Origin: Bolinopsis microptera
Taxonomy: Eukaryota; Ctenophora; Tentaculata; Lobata; Bolinopsidae
Direction: 5' to 3'
Length of the DNA: 60,000 bases
Assembly (NCBI RefSeq): GCF_026151205.1
Contig: NC_087079.1
Coordinates: 4,609,230 to 4,669,229 of the forward strand
Both the position numbers and the translations under genes were made by a program. Numbering within the stretch: position 1 is the stretch's first letter; each line of letters starts with the position of its first letter. Below are positions 45,775 through 58,550 of the stretch, one piece after another. The notes under the pieces were generated by a model. It saw only the letters and a program-made list of their open reading frames with translations, was not told the DNA's origin and searched no databases.

Positions 45775-45845
45775 AGTCACTAGTCAGCAGCAGTTAGCAG
45801 CAGTTAGCAGCAGTCAGCAGCAGTTAGCAGCAGTTTCTGTGCACT
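45775..45845. repeat. CAGCAGTTAG short tandem
   Basis: AGCAGCAGTTAGCAGCAGTCAGC units ending TTTCTGTGCACTTT. Related AGCAGCAGTTTCTTTGCACT hairpin sequences lie at 3271-3330 and 3479-3514. Confidence 0.8.
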
Positions 45846-46355
45846 TTGGCCCTCCAGCCTGTGACTACTCCCTTTTTTTTTACTATTGTCGCTATAATAA
45901 AGTAAACATTTTGAGCTTTTTTTGATCAGCGCGCGGCTGATAAAAAAAATCTTGCAGATATGTGATCTCGGCACTTAATCAGTAATTTCGTCACCCAATT
46001 ATCAGTGATCTCATCGGGAGTTATTCTCTACATACAACAATGAGCCTCATTAGGCGGTACAGGGCATGCTAGTGTATGATGATCCGATCACTTTGAGTGA
46101 ATACTGATAGTTGAGCGGAAAAATCATATCAGAACACGATTCAGATTTGATCTGTTAAGAAGTACATTTATTGCACTAAGAGGAATCAGAGGAAGATCAA
46201 CGGCCCAGCATCTTGAACTGCAAAACATTAACTTCAACCTCATCCCCCAGAAGACGAGCTTTGAGCGTTGAGGTCTCCTAGATTTGTTTATGTAAATTTT
46301 GATATTTTACTGTACTATTTTATGTTGTATATAATTTTACGGACGAAATGATCCC

Positions 46356-46472
46356 AGGGGGGACTCCCAACCCACCGCTTCGGTGTGTAGTTGACGCACC
46401 TTTCACAAGCAAGAGCCACTTTGGTCTACTTGCTGTGAGGTGTCTCAGCTACATGGGTTGGGGGTCCCCCCT
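46356..46472. mobile_element. short inverted-repeat element (GGGGGGACTCCCAACCCA)
   Basis: AGGGGGGACTCCCAACCCA is mirrored by TGGGTTGGGGGTCCCCCCT around about 80 bp. Non-coding. Confidence 0.65.
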
Positions 46473-46776
46473 TTAAAAAAAATAGTATATGGTATAGCGA
46501 CTTTCTTAAAAATCAAAGAAATTTGCTTTATAGCTCTTCGGTTGCTGTCCTATAATATATAAGCAGGTTACAACCAATCAGGCCATTGATTGATTGAAGA
46601 GATCACTGATTAAGTGGCAGGATCGTTAGCCCGGTTCATAAAACAAAAATATTATCAGACTAAAATTTATATAGGCTTATCTGTTGTTCCTAAGGCCAAA
46701 TAACTACCAACCAACTTGAAATTGTAATCAACCAACTTGAAATTTTGGGAAAGCACTTTAATTATCAAACCTAATA

Positions 46777-47633
46777 GTAGAGGCTCTTACGGGCATTGTC
46801 TGCTCGATACGCTAGGTACCCCAGATACACCTTACTAGACGTACTTTTGACCGTAGAATCGATTAAAAGTGGTTTTAAGATGATTGGACTGACTTTTTGG
46901 GGGTAAAATCGCAAAAAACCGATTTTTGGGCAAAAAATAGGCCAAAAAACCATGTTTTTTGATATTTTGAACAAGTTAATTTTGTTGGCATGTCGGCAAA
47001 ACTTGCATGGAGATAGCTAAAACACAGCCGCACAAGATGGTTTAAAAATTTGAAAAATCCCTCTATTTTTTTGGGGGTAAAAATCCAAAAAAGTGGTAAA
47101 AATTTTGACTTTTTAGCTTGAAGTTTGAATAATGTTTTGCAGCTGTATTAAATCAACCCAAAAATAGTCACATCGTGTTTGCCTAACTTTTTCCTTTCCG
47201 AGAAGTACCCACTTCATATACTTTATCGAAGTTTGAATATTGTCACTCCGCAAGCGTTTTTGCCAAATTTTCGACGCGCACTACGCGCAAAAGCATTTAG
47301 TTGTTATCAATTGGCATCCGCGCGTTCATCATAAATTTCAAACAGCTATAACTCAGCGAGATTATGTCCGTTCTAGCTCATATTTTCACACCAAATAGAA
47401 AACAATGTGATCTTATTGCTGACAAAATATGAATATAATTACTCTATTTGCCTTAGAGTAATAGACTGTCAAAGTTTAAAACGCGCATTGGTATAGCACG
47501 TGACTAATAAGGCCAAATTTATACTTCTTAACATATTGTCGATCCTTAGACATCATACTATTGTGTCCAATTAGCGGTTAGGTCTCTAAACTCGTAGCAG
47601 AAAACACGTCTTTTTGCCCGTAAGAGCCTCTAC
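46777..47633 (-). mobile_element. TA-flanked 857-bp element, uninterrupted copy B
   Basis: Inverted ends GTAGAGGCTCTTACGGGCA with TA on both sides (46775-46776, 47634-47635). Inverse copy of the element at 4370-6763 over its whole length, without the TTAA insertion, so it preserves the empty target. A conserved-looking frame (46771-46974) overlaps the inverted end and is matched in copy A by shared descent, not by evident selection. Confidence 0.88.
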
Positions 47634-47635
47634 TA

Positions 47636-48698
47636 TAAGGTTGACCCATATTTAGGTTCTCTGAAATTTTTGATAAATTCTGAGTTATTAAAGTGTTGCG
47701 TGTGGGCAGTTATTTCTGGGCCACCCTGTAATTGATTCTGATTTCTGAATACATTGAAAAAGATTTGATCTCATGAAGTTTGAAAAAACTTATCTACATG
47801 TAGTTACTACAATGCGCTCAATTTGGGGAGTGTGATTTCGCAGGAGAGATAAACTGCGCCTATTTAGAATATATTATGTTTTAAAATTGCAAGTGTCACC
47901 CGTTAACAACTAGGCAAATGGAGATATGGTAAATGTAAATTCTAGGAGTATGTATAAAATGGCCAAAAATATGTAATAGCTATTTTATTAAGGGGGCAGG
48001 GGGGGGGGGGTCTTTATGACCTGATCACACGTAATTAACAAACTCGTTATGCTTCATATCTCGGTCATCTGAGAAGCTAGAACTTTCTTTTTTCCAGGAC
48101 AAACGTAATTTAAATGGCCAAACACTATTCAATAAAATTTGGCCTGATCCGACTATCCAAACTATCAAATAAATGCAAAAATGAACCTTCATTTGAAAAA
48201 AATGAACACGAATATTTTTCGATTTGACAAATTCCTCGAACCAGTGGTGGTAGTAAGTCATACCAGAAAGAATTATTTCAATTGGGCACTCAGTGATTGA
48301 GCAATTAAGGCCAACATATGGGTACTGACTTTTGGCCCACCCTGTATATTTCCTGATAATTTGGCTGAGTCAACCGAGGAGAGTTTACACAGATGTATAA
48401 TGTTCAATAAATCTAATGGAATGCTAAGCTCATTCCCTAGTATAGAGTAGAATGGCCACCTAGCCCACAAAATGCCATTTTATTTGAAAAAGTTTAGATT
48501 TTCCTCATTTTCCCCAAGTTTCCTTCCGAACTTCCTTCAAAAATCCACATAGATCTGGTATACAAAAGTGTGTATATTATATACAAATATAATATATCAT
48601 ATATTATGTTATTTTAATCCATACCATGCATGTCCTTAAATTATTTGAGTGATCATTAATTTCTTGATTCTATAGGCTTCATATGCGTATGATGGTGC
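47636..48698. other. intergenic DNA and SH3-gene leader
   Basis: Contains two solitary transposon-like ends in the same direction (GGGCCACCCTGTAA near 47720 and GGCCCACCCTGTATA near 48335) and a G run at 48000. A splice-acceptor-like TCTATAG before 48676 suggests the start codon at 48699 lies in a spliced leader exon. Confidence 0.5.
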
Positions 48699-51600
48699 AT
48701 GGAGATCGCACCTGGTACCTTCATTAGAGCTAGCAGTAATTTCGAATCAGATGTCAGTGGTGATCTCAACTTGATTGTCGGAGATGTTGTCAAGGTAAAA
48801 ATGTTTTATTTTATATAATATTTGAAAATCACCTTGTTCCCTTTCTACCAGGCACACAATTTTCCTTGAAATAACCGCATCTATTTACAGAAATACCTGC
48901 ATGCTCATTGCTTATTATACAACGTTCTTTTATACTGAGAATTTCTTTATATTACTATTATTAAAACACAACTGGAGTTAATTTTGTCAAAAACACTTTA
49001 ATCATTTCACAAAATCAGGTAACAAGTGTTATTAACGATGACTGGCTTGAGGGCTCCTTTGGGGATGACACTGGCATATTTCCTAGATCACACTGTGTTG
49101 TTTTAGAGTTGATACCGTCCTCTGATCCATTTGGTGTAAGTGGAGTTTTATTTTTCATTTTAGCAATGGACTATTATATCACTTCTATGTTTGAAATCCC
49201 CGGGAGTTATCACAGCAAAATCCACAGCAAGATCCACAGTATGGTTAATTTATAAATTTGTAACTTAAACTTTTAATTTATATTATCTTTATATAAGGAC
49301 ACGTTCATTGAAGTTTGAGGATATTGGTAAATATTAGTTACCCTACTGAATGGCACGATGATGTAAAATGTGTCACACTATGAAACTATATAAACCCTCT
49401 CACCCTAAGATAATCGTTTCATCCTCTAGATAAACTTTGTCGCATAACGATATCTTTATCAGACGATAAGATATCGCTTAAATGCGGCCGGCAGTGAGTT
49501 GTAAACTTTGTCACACTATAAAAACGTGACGGAGTTTATATGGACCCCTTGTTGCCGTGTTTGACCAAATTTTCGAATTTCCAATTCATAGAATAGCTGT
49601 ATATGAATATTATCTACATATTTAGCGACTTTTTTTCTTAAATGGTAGCACCATGTAAACTCCGTCACACATTTAATAAATTTATATGAGGGATGTTTAC
49701 GACATCCTGACAAGAAATGCCGAATAGTCTAGCATTATTTTGTGAGCTGAATATGTTTGGAATTGTTCACATATTTCATTGTTATACGCAAATACAGATA
49801 CAGAAGGCAGAAATAGGTAAATTTAGTCACATAAATTTGTATGATATCTCAACATGTGTGAAATTGAGTAAATATTAGTATACCAACTTAAACACCCTAT
49901 ATTACGTACTATGGATCAATTAACAATATTTCAACCATACGCCGGTCATATAAATTATCATATGGCAGTGATATGTTAACATTGGATAAATTTCAACACC
50001 TGAACAGGGTAAATTTCGTCACAAAAAAATATTATAACTTTATTTGCTCCGTGTTGGCAAAATAACTAATTTATCGACATAGTGATGGTAATAAAGTCAC
50101 ATTATATACTAATTGAGGTATGATTCTTCAAAATAGGGGCAAGAAATGTAAATTTCGTCACATCAGCCATTGCATTAGTTAGATAGATTTTCTTTCATAT
50201 CACCTGCCCATCAACTGCCCTTATTATAGTTGGAATGGATTTATACAAGAAATATAGAAACCCATGCCCATTTTTCATCACATTGAAATTATACTGTTGG
50301 GGCAGGAAAAGTAAATTTCGTCACATTTCGGTAACTTAGTATAATTAAACTCAGAATTGTCAAACTTGAGTTCTGATGATCTGCTGAATAATAACCTACT
50401 AATAATTCCTGGAAGAATATTGAATTCTAATCGGGGTATGGTTCTTCAAAATAGGGTCAAGAAATGTAAATTTTGTCACATACGTCATTGTAAAATTTAG
50501 ATACACTTTCTTTCACATCAACAGTCCTAATTATAGTTTGAAATGATTAATTCAGAGATAAGGAAATATAGAAACCCATGCCCATTTTTCATCACATTGA
50601 AATTATACTGTTGGGGCAGGAAAAGTGAATTTCGTCACATTTCGGTAACTCAGTAAAATTAAACTCAGAATTGTTAAACTTGAGTTCTGATTTGCTGAAT
50701 AATAACCTACTAATAATTCCTGGAAGAATATTGAATTCTAATCGAGGCATGTTTCTTCAAAATAGGGTCAAGAAATGTAAATTTCGTCACATCAGCCATT
50801 GCATTAGTTAGATAGATTTTCTTTCATATCAACTGCCCTTATTATTATTGTGACAATTTTTACATCAACTGCCCTTAACTTGAATCAGCTCTATCCGTGC
50901 ATCGTCCTTATATACAGTTTTCCCGCCTTCCAAACCAAAATCAGATATAAATGATTTCGGCAATTCACCCAAAATTTTAAATTCCATATAATGTGACAGA
51001 ATTTACATCATTTCCCAATAAGTGCATGTATTTGCTAACTTTTCAAAACAACATATTTTAGGGCTATGATTAGTAGAAAACCCATCAAATAATGAGTTGA
51101 AAGGGTTTTGAGGACACCTCACAGTAGAAAAGAGGTATCGTATTCTGAGTGTGACAAAGTTTACGGAATATTGCCTTAAAACCGTTCGATCCCTGCCCTT
51201 TAGCCAAATGTTGTATCATAATTGTTAGAATGACCTAATCTACTATATTTTAAACCAAAAAATGCTAATTGGGCAGCTATGGTTGACACAGTCACAAAAA
51301 TGTGACATTTTTTACATTATAGTGCCTAAAAACAATAAATTGTATTTCTGAGCCGTGTATATGGAAGTATGGGTCACGTGGCTAATGTACAGAACTTCTG
51401 AACACGCTATTTTTTTTTGGTTTACCAATATCCTTGAACTTCAACATGAACGTGTCCATTTACGATTTTGTATCATTTTGTGACGATGTTTACATCAACT
51501 GCCGGGCTATACTTCAATCAACTGTATCCGTGTATCGTCCTCATTATATAGAGTTTTCCCGCCTTCCAAACCAAAATCAGATATAAATGATTTCGGAAAT

Positions 51601-54600
51601 TCACCCAGAATTTCAAATTCCATATAATGTGACAGAATTTACATCATTTCCCAATAGCCAAGTGCATGTATTTCAAGTTAACTTTTCAAAACAACATATT
51701 TTAGGGCTATGATTAGCAGAAGAACTATCAAATAATGAGTTGAAAGGGTTTTATGGACACCTCACAGTAGAAAAGAGGTCTCGTATTCTGAGTGTGACAA
51801 AGTTTACGAAATGTTGCCTTAAAGCCGTTCGATCACTGCCCTTTAGGCCTACATTGTATCATAATTGTTAGATTCACCTAATCTACTATATCTAAGACCA
51901 AAAAATGCTAATTGGGCAGCTATGGTAAACAATGTCACAAAAATGTGACATTTTTTACATAATAGTGCCTAAAAGCAATACATTTTATTTTTGAGCATTT
52001 CATATGGGAGTATGGGTCACGTGGCTAATGTTCAGAACTTATGAACACGCTAGATTAATATATGTTAAAATTAAACCACTATCGTCAAAAAAGCTGTTTT
52101 AGAAATTTACCAATTTCCTCAAACTTCAATGAACGTGTCCATAATTAATATAGATTATAGAGATAATATAAATTAAAAGTTTGTGATCAAAGTTAAATTT
52201 ATACTATACCTGCGTTGCAAGCCTAAACACAAAACCTAAACACGAAATCTCTCAGGTGGCATTGTATAGTCATGAAGCACATCTTCATGATGAACTATCT
52301 TTTGAAGCAGGAGATCAGATATTTTTCACCAGCAGAGTTAACCCTGAGTGGTACAATGGTACCTGCCACGGTCGGAGTGGCATGTTCCCTATTGGTTATG
52401 TGTCTATTGTTCATGACTTGCTTGTTATTCCCGCGAGACCACCTGTCCAACCAGCTGCACCTGTTAAGAGTCCTGAGCCAGAAATAAGTACCCCTGAACG
52501 ACCAAGGAGTCTTGATGCTTCTACTGTTGCTAATCTACGGACAAAATCTCTGTCAAAGCGAAACACTGTGCATCCTTCTGATAATGTTGACTCTGTCGAG
52601 CCAACTCCTGACTCTCCTAAACGTCCTCCATCATTACAACCACCTAACTTCCCTCCCCCTCCCCCACCTCCTCAACTGAATCCAATCGCAGCTAAAACTC
52701 CATCACCACAACGCCCACCTTCAATTTCTCGCTCCAGTCTACCATCTAGACCAGCTCCGGGTACTCCTGATTCAGGAACCAAATATGCTCACGGAGAAAC
52801 TTCCGAGCATGTGGAAAATAATGATGATGAATTAAAGGTCCCCTCCAGACCACCCCCTCTGGAGGCAGATACCGTTGTAGTGTTGAGGGAACGGAGTAGG
52901 TCCCACGGAAAGAGGCGCGCGAGCAAAGACAAGTCACCTAGTCGACCTCCGAGCACTTACATGGCAAAGCCTTCTTTAGAGTTAGTATCTTTATACGATA
53001 TATTATATTATATTGCGATTCTGTGTCTTATCTACTAATATTATGATATAATCTATATTATAATTCAGAGAATTATTCTGTCTGTCGACCGCCCACGTGC
53101 AAATCAGATGAGAAATAGGAAGTTTTCTAGTACTATATAATATTACTATATATATATTATAAATCAAGAGGCTTGCATATAATGAACATATTGACATGGG
53201 TGCAGAGTTGAGCTATGTTACTTACAAGAAAATATGACATTATACCATTCTGGTAACTAAAAAACAATTTCAGAATATCAGCACCGCTACCACTGCAGTC
53301 AGACCAGGATTTAAACCAAAATTATCAGCCATCGAATCCTGAGGAGGAAGACTCATCTTCCCCTGGTTTTACTCGAGTTTCTCATCCTGGACTTACAGAT
53401 TGGAATGTAGTGGATGAGAGGGGGATGTATATTGAGGACTCCACGTATGATGAGGAGCAGGAGAAAGAGGAGGCAGAGTATGCTAATGCAGTTGATATTC
53501 AGGCTGTTGAGGAGGTATTAGACCTTTCATCTATAAGTGAAACAAATTCAATTATATATTATTGTTTGTCTACTGTTTAGTACCTTTTTCTGGCTTTACT
53601 ATTGACGATATATTTTCAAGCATAATTTACTTTTCTTAACTTAGTATTCATGTTACTTTCGGGATGACTAGTTTAAACACTGCTGAGTATAGGTTTTATC
53701 TTAAAAGCGGTGTTATTAAATTTCAATTTATTATTATTATTATTTAGGAATACAAAACAACTGCTATAGAAGATGCTACCTTGAAGAAAATGCACAAATC
53801 CATTGCTGACAAGGAGAAAATGCTAGCGGTAATTAAACCCCATTGTTTACATTAATTACTGTTAATTACCAGTTAATTACCATACATTGTTTACATTAAT
53901 TACTGTTATTTGATTAAATCCTAGAGCAAATTTAAGTACAATTTAGTTAAAATGTCTCCAAGAATAGCTAATGTAGGCCCTGTAGCAGATAAGTGAACCT
54001 CAATTCTTTCAGATAGAGCAAGAATCCAAGGTACAGACAGAGGATCTGCTCGCCCAGCAGTTCAGTGGGAAGAAGATAGATAAGGAAAATGTGGAAGTTC
54101 TTCGATCACTGCTAAATGGTTTGCATTGGGTTCATACATTTAGTTTACATTATATTTATACTATATTTGGTGGTGCTATTTAAGGACTAAAATGTAAGGA
54201 AATTACATCATTACTGATTCTCATAAACGTGATTATATTTTGGCCAGCGAGTTTCGAGACAGATTTATCACGCTTAGTATGGTGTTGATAATAATGGATA
54301 AAGGTTAAAGTTCTGAAATTATTTTAGTTCTCCGAAGGTTGTCTTTAAGCTTGTCCCGAGGCTGTCGGCACCAGGCCCCATCGAATAGGGCTCAGTTTCC
54401 TTAGGGCCAAGGTTTGGTATTGCATCCTTACTGGACAGAGTTAACTCAGTCGAGCTACCTCCGTGGCAAGGTGCGTTATTTTTGATCACTATTCAAGCTG
54501 CAGAATGATGGTTAGTTGATAAACATATGATATTTCCTTGTGTTTGACATTTAACATGGAAGTTGTTCTATGAATGCTTAATGTTTTGCATATAATCCAA

Positions 54601-56615
54601 ACGTTTATATTGTGTCATGGTTCTAATGCTTAACGGTAAATAACACAGTTTTAAGTTCGGAACTTATGAATCAATACGTGGCACTAGCATAGCAGTTGAC
54701 ACCTTAAACAGATTATAAAAACAGAAACATTACATTTACAAGACGTATAATAACTCTAGATGGATACCACACAAACCAGTGCCATTGTACTGATAATGTG
54801 TCATGCAGTGAGTACTGAGTACAGTTTTAAACTACTCGCTACGTATTAAACTATATAGGTTATCAAGTTACCAGCTGTACGGATGCGGTGCTAAGTGGGA
54901 TATATTAACAAAACCCTACTTCAGGGGTCCTCCTGGTATTCTTCATTTTCCATCGCTTCATTTGCTTTTGTTTACTAATTCTGAGCTACACTGTTTTAAG
55001 TAATTTTTATTATATTTCAATAAAATAATATACATTAATATACATTAATAATGTATAATGTAACATTATACATTGTCGATTGAAATGCGACTTTCAGACA
55101 TCGCCCTGCACTGAGCTTTCAAAGAGACTTATAAATATTGCGGAAGTACAATTGTTATAGGGAACCATTGTTTTACTAAAGATATCACGGATATTTCATA
55201 AATTAAACATGTAATATCCTGATTTAGATTTCCCGCTCATTCATTGAACCAAGACAAGTTCGTGTTCAATCTTAGGTTCGCTTGTTTGAAGTAATACGTT
55301 AGTGTGTGTTAAACTGTTGCAGTTGTGTCACTACTATACTGGTTGTTATATTACTAGTTTACTACTGGTTTACTACTGGTTCACTACTGGTTCACTACTG
55401 GTTTACTACTGGTTGTTATATTACTAGTTTACTACTGGTTCACTACTGGTTCACTACTGGTTCACTACTGGTTCACTACTGGTTCACTACTGGTTTACTA
55501 CTGGTTGTTATATTACTAGTTTACTACTGGTTCACTACTGGTTCACTACTGGTTCACTACTGGTTCACAACTGGTTCACTACTGGTTCACTACTGGTTCA
55601 CTACTGGTTTACTACTGGTTGTTATATTACTAGTTTACTACTGGTTCACTACTGGTTCACTACTGGTTCACTACTGGTTCACAACTGGTTCACTACTGGT
55701 TCACTACTGGTTCACTACTGGTTTACTACTGGTTGTTATATTACTAGTTTACTACTGGTTCACTACTGGTTCACTACTGGTTCACTACTGGTTCACTACT
55801 GGTTCACTACTGGTTCACTACTGGTTCACTACTGGTTCACTACTGGTTCACTACTGGTTCACTACTGGTTCACTACTGGTTCACTACTGGTTCACTACTG
55901 GTTCACTACTGGTTCACTACTGGTTCACTACTGGTTCACTACTGGTTCACTACTGGTTTACTACTGGTTGTTATATTACTAGTTTACTACTGGTTCACTA
56001 CTGGTTCACTACTGGTTCACTACTGGTTCACTACTGGTTTACTACTGGTTTACTACTGGTTTACTACTGGTTTACTACTGGTGTGTAATTGCCTCAACAC
56101 AAACTCGCATGTTTCTACTTGTATACAGAATAATGTATCATGTATAATAAATAAAGCGTGTTTACAATTCTAACTTATAATACGAAAGATTATTTCTGTA
56201 CCTAGTACGACCGCCCACGTGCAAATTAGATGATAAAAGGAAGCTGAAGTTTAACAGTAACCATGGAAACTGTGTTGAACGCGCACGTGCAAAGATTTGA
56301 GAGCTGCATTTTAATCGGCTGTACATTCCGCTGTGAAGTGTGACGGATATTTTCTGATACGTTTAAAACTGGCTATTAAAAAATACTATTAGCTTCCTTC
56401 CTGCGATCTCCCAGTACAGCATCTAAATTTGTAAATTTAAATTATCAGTTAATATATTAAAAAATAACTTATTATTATTACAATTTCTTATCAACTAGTG
56501 AAGGTTTAAATTGACATGGCGCGTTTGTTCCCAGCTCACAACGAGAAGATATCGACCCTGGTTAACAGTATAGACTCTCTGAAGAGCAAAGCTAGGACTC
56601 TCAAGTCACCATCAC
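48699..56615 (+). CDS. two-SH3 adaptor with proline-rich and coiled-coil regions (5' part; Tuba/DNMBP-like?)
   Basis: Exons 48699-48794, 49019-49135, 52256-52980, 53274-53514, 53748-53828, 54013-54118 and 56535-56615; all phases agree (482 residues so far). The ATG at 48699 has an in-frame TGA 9 bp upstream. SH3-1 is about residues 6-60 (ESDVSGDLNLIVGDVVK, DDWLEGSFGDDTGIFP, split by an intron). SH3-2 is 72-124 (HDELSFEAGDQI, PEWYNGTCHGRSGMFPIGYV). A Pro/Ser/Arg-rich stretch (130-310) follows with PSRPAP and PSRPPP SH3-ligand motifs, then an acidic segment (330-393) and a coiled coil (394-480). Such proteins link membranes or GTPase regulators to actin. The N-terminus resembles the first SH3 domain of the Cdc42 exchange factor Tuba, but the DH and BAR domains that would confirm it are not in view; SH3D19-type is an alternative. 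The gene continues past donor C|GTAAGT. Confidence 0.88.
49297..52140. mobile_element. 2.8-kb element with convergent GTAAATTTCGTCACA motif array
   Basis: Ends are 36-bp inverted repeats (GGACACGTTCATTGAAGTTT ... one mismatch) flanked by ATAA (49293-49296, 52141-52144). The left half carries GTAAATTTCGTCACA-type motifs in forward orientation (about 49501, 49655, 49817, 50009, 50145, 50310, 50470, 50625, 50775). The right half carries the inverse TGTGAC(A)GAATTTACAT form (50992, 51151, 51301, 51479, 51628, 51793, 51944). The left half contains about 300-bp direct repeats and the right half a 630-bp direct duplication (50862-51480, 51491-52140). No transposase. It fills most of an SH3-gene intron. 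Confidence 0.85.
54330..54480 (-). mobile_element. possible tRNA-derived SINE
   Basis: On the minus strand, GGTAGCTCGACTGAGTTAAC resembles a tRNA A box and CCTATTCGATGGGG, about 70 bp on, a B box. The flanks do not fold as a tRNA. It lies in the intron after 54118. Weak evidence. Confidence 0.3.
55337..56082. repeat. 11-bp array (TTCACTACTGG) with higher order
   Basis: About 66 units of TTCACTACTGG or TTTACTACTGG. A TTGTTATATTACTAGTTTAC marker breaks the array at six places, and one block (about 55425-55620, with a CACAACTGG variant) is repeated at 55620-55740. The 11-bp period with no stops gives a spurious 260-residue frame of VHYWFTTGSLL type. Intronic in the SH3 gene. Confidence 0.96.
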
Positions 56616-56849
56616 GTAAGTGTTAAGCATATTGTTTTAAATTAAATGTGGGTTAAATTTGATTACCTGTTTGTTACTAATTGAAGTAAGTATCAGGTTA
56701 TAATAGTTAAGTAAATTTTTTGGGTGAAATTAACATGATTAAATAAGACTTGTTTATAAGTTGTAAACGATTTGATGACAAAATTGAATATCAGTTCATT
56801 TTCATAGTAGTTAAAATGTGAATTTTACCCAGTAAATTAATTAACACAC

Positions 56850-57445
56850 ATCAAGAAATGAACTGCAATTTGTCAACATTAAACTAATCAAAATTAAATT
56901 AAAAAAATATTGAAATATTGTTACTGATGCCTAATCCCCAGAAAGCATGAAACATACAAATTAAAGCAAAACAGAGTCGAAAATGTTTTTGAAAAGGTAT
57001 CTAAAAAATCTTAGAGCTTGAAAATAAAAGTTAAAAAACGGCATTCCGATTTAAATCAACCTATTAAATTATATTCGAAATCTTAAATTGGTCACTAGAT
57101 CATAGCAGTTCTTGATAAGCTTAACCGTCCAATCTCAAGTCTTATAATTATACAAGTATATTAAATAGGTCAAATAAGACAACATCGTTTCTCATAAGAA
57201 ATGAACTGCAAGCTGTCTACATTAAACTAATCAAATTTAAATTGAGAAAGTATTGAGATATATTTTTGTTGATGCTTAATCTAATTTACCCAGAAAGCTT
57301 ATCTGACATAAAAGTTAAAGCAAAAAGAACCCGCGACAATATACTACATAAAGGGTTTTTTCATTCAAAAATTCGAGAGCTTGAAAATAAAAGTTAAAAA
57401 AGGCATCCCGATTCAATTCAACCTATTATATTATATTCGCAATTT
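56850..57445. repeat. diverged direct duplication, about 350-bp period
   Basis: AAGAAATGAACTGCAA, CATTAAACTAATCAAA, GAGCTTGAAAATAAAAGTTA and TTCAACCTATTA-type blocks occur at 56850-57085 and again at 57195-57440 in the same order. Confidence 0.85.
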
Positions 57446-57649
57446 TGATTTTGTTTTCATTAACATATTTTGGTGTTGCTATATCACGTCTAGAGCATAG
57501 CAGTTCTAGATATGTCTTTACTGTAAAATCTCATGTCTACATAATATAAGGAGCACATTGATAAAGTTTATTGCATAGAAATACGTTCTGCTACGTTCGG
57601 GTTAAATTATTAGCATGCTAGTGTTAACAGTTCCTTATTTGATATATTG

Positions 57650-58550
57650 TTGTTAGATTCCTTCTGGGATGTTAGGTTCCTTCTAGAAGATGTTGTCAGG
57701 TAACTTCTGCGATGTTGGGTTCCTTCTGGGATGTTTTAAGGTTCCTTATGGGATGTTAGCCGTTAGGTTCTTTCTAAGATGTTGTCAAGTTCATTCTGCG
57801 ATAATTTTAGGTTCCTTTTGGGATATTGTTAGTTCCCTTCTGGGACGTTGTTAAGTTCCTTCTGAGTTGTTAGGTGCCTTATGGGACGTTGTTAAGTTCC
57901 TTCTGGGATGTTAGGTTTCTTCTAAGATGTTGTCAAGTTCTTTCAATCTTTCTGTGATGTTGTTAGATTCCTTCTGCGATATAGTTAGGTTCCTTTTGGG
58001 ATGTTGTTAGGTTTCTTCTGCGATGTTATTAGGTTCCTTTTAGGATGTTGTTAGGTTTCTTCTGGGATATGATGATAACTTCTGGGATGTTGTTAGGTTC
58101 CTTCTGCGATGTTGTTAGGTTCCTTCTGCGATGTAGTTAGGTTCCTTCTGCGATGTAGTTAGGTTCCTTTTGGGATGTTTTTAGGTTTCTTCTGCGATGT
58201 TGTTAGGTTCCTTTTAGGATGTTGTTAGGTTTCTTCTGGGATATGACGATACTTCTGGGATGTTGTTAGGTTCCTTCTGCGATGTTGTTAGGTTCCTTCT
58301 GCGATGTAGTTAGGTTCCTTCTGCGATGTAGTTAGGTTCCTTTTGGGATGTTGTTAGGTTTCTTCTGCAATGTTGTTAGGTTCCTTTTAGGATGTTGTTA
58401 GGTTTCTTCTGGGATATGATGATACTTCTGGGATGTTGTTAGGTTCCTTCTGCGATGTTGTTAGGTTCCTTCTGCGATGTAGTTAGGTTCCTTTTGGGAT
58501 GTTGTTAGGTTTCTTCTGCGATGTTGTTAAGTTCTTTCTGGGATGCAAGA
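57650..58550. repeat. 22-bp array (GTTAGGTTCCTTCTGCGATGTT)
   Basis: About 40 units of GTTAGGTTCCTTCTGCGATG, degenerate to the left and regular to the right. A superunit of about 180 bp containing TTCTGGGATATGATGATACT is repeated three times (58040-58550). Confidence 0.93.

Noticed and set aside
47720-48345. Mariner-like element bounded by two ACCCTGTA ends
   Set aside because: Both ends point the same way, so they cannot be the two ends of one element; no opposite end was found.
55306-56088. 260-residue open frame with VHYWFTTG repeats
   Set aside because: It is the translation of an 11-bp tandem array that happens to lack stops. It is repeat-only, sits in an intron and has no splice support.
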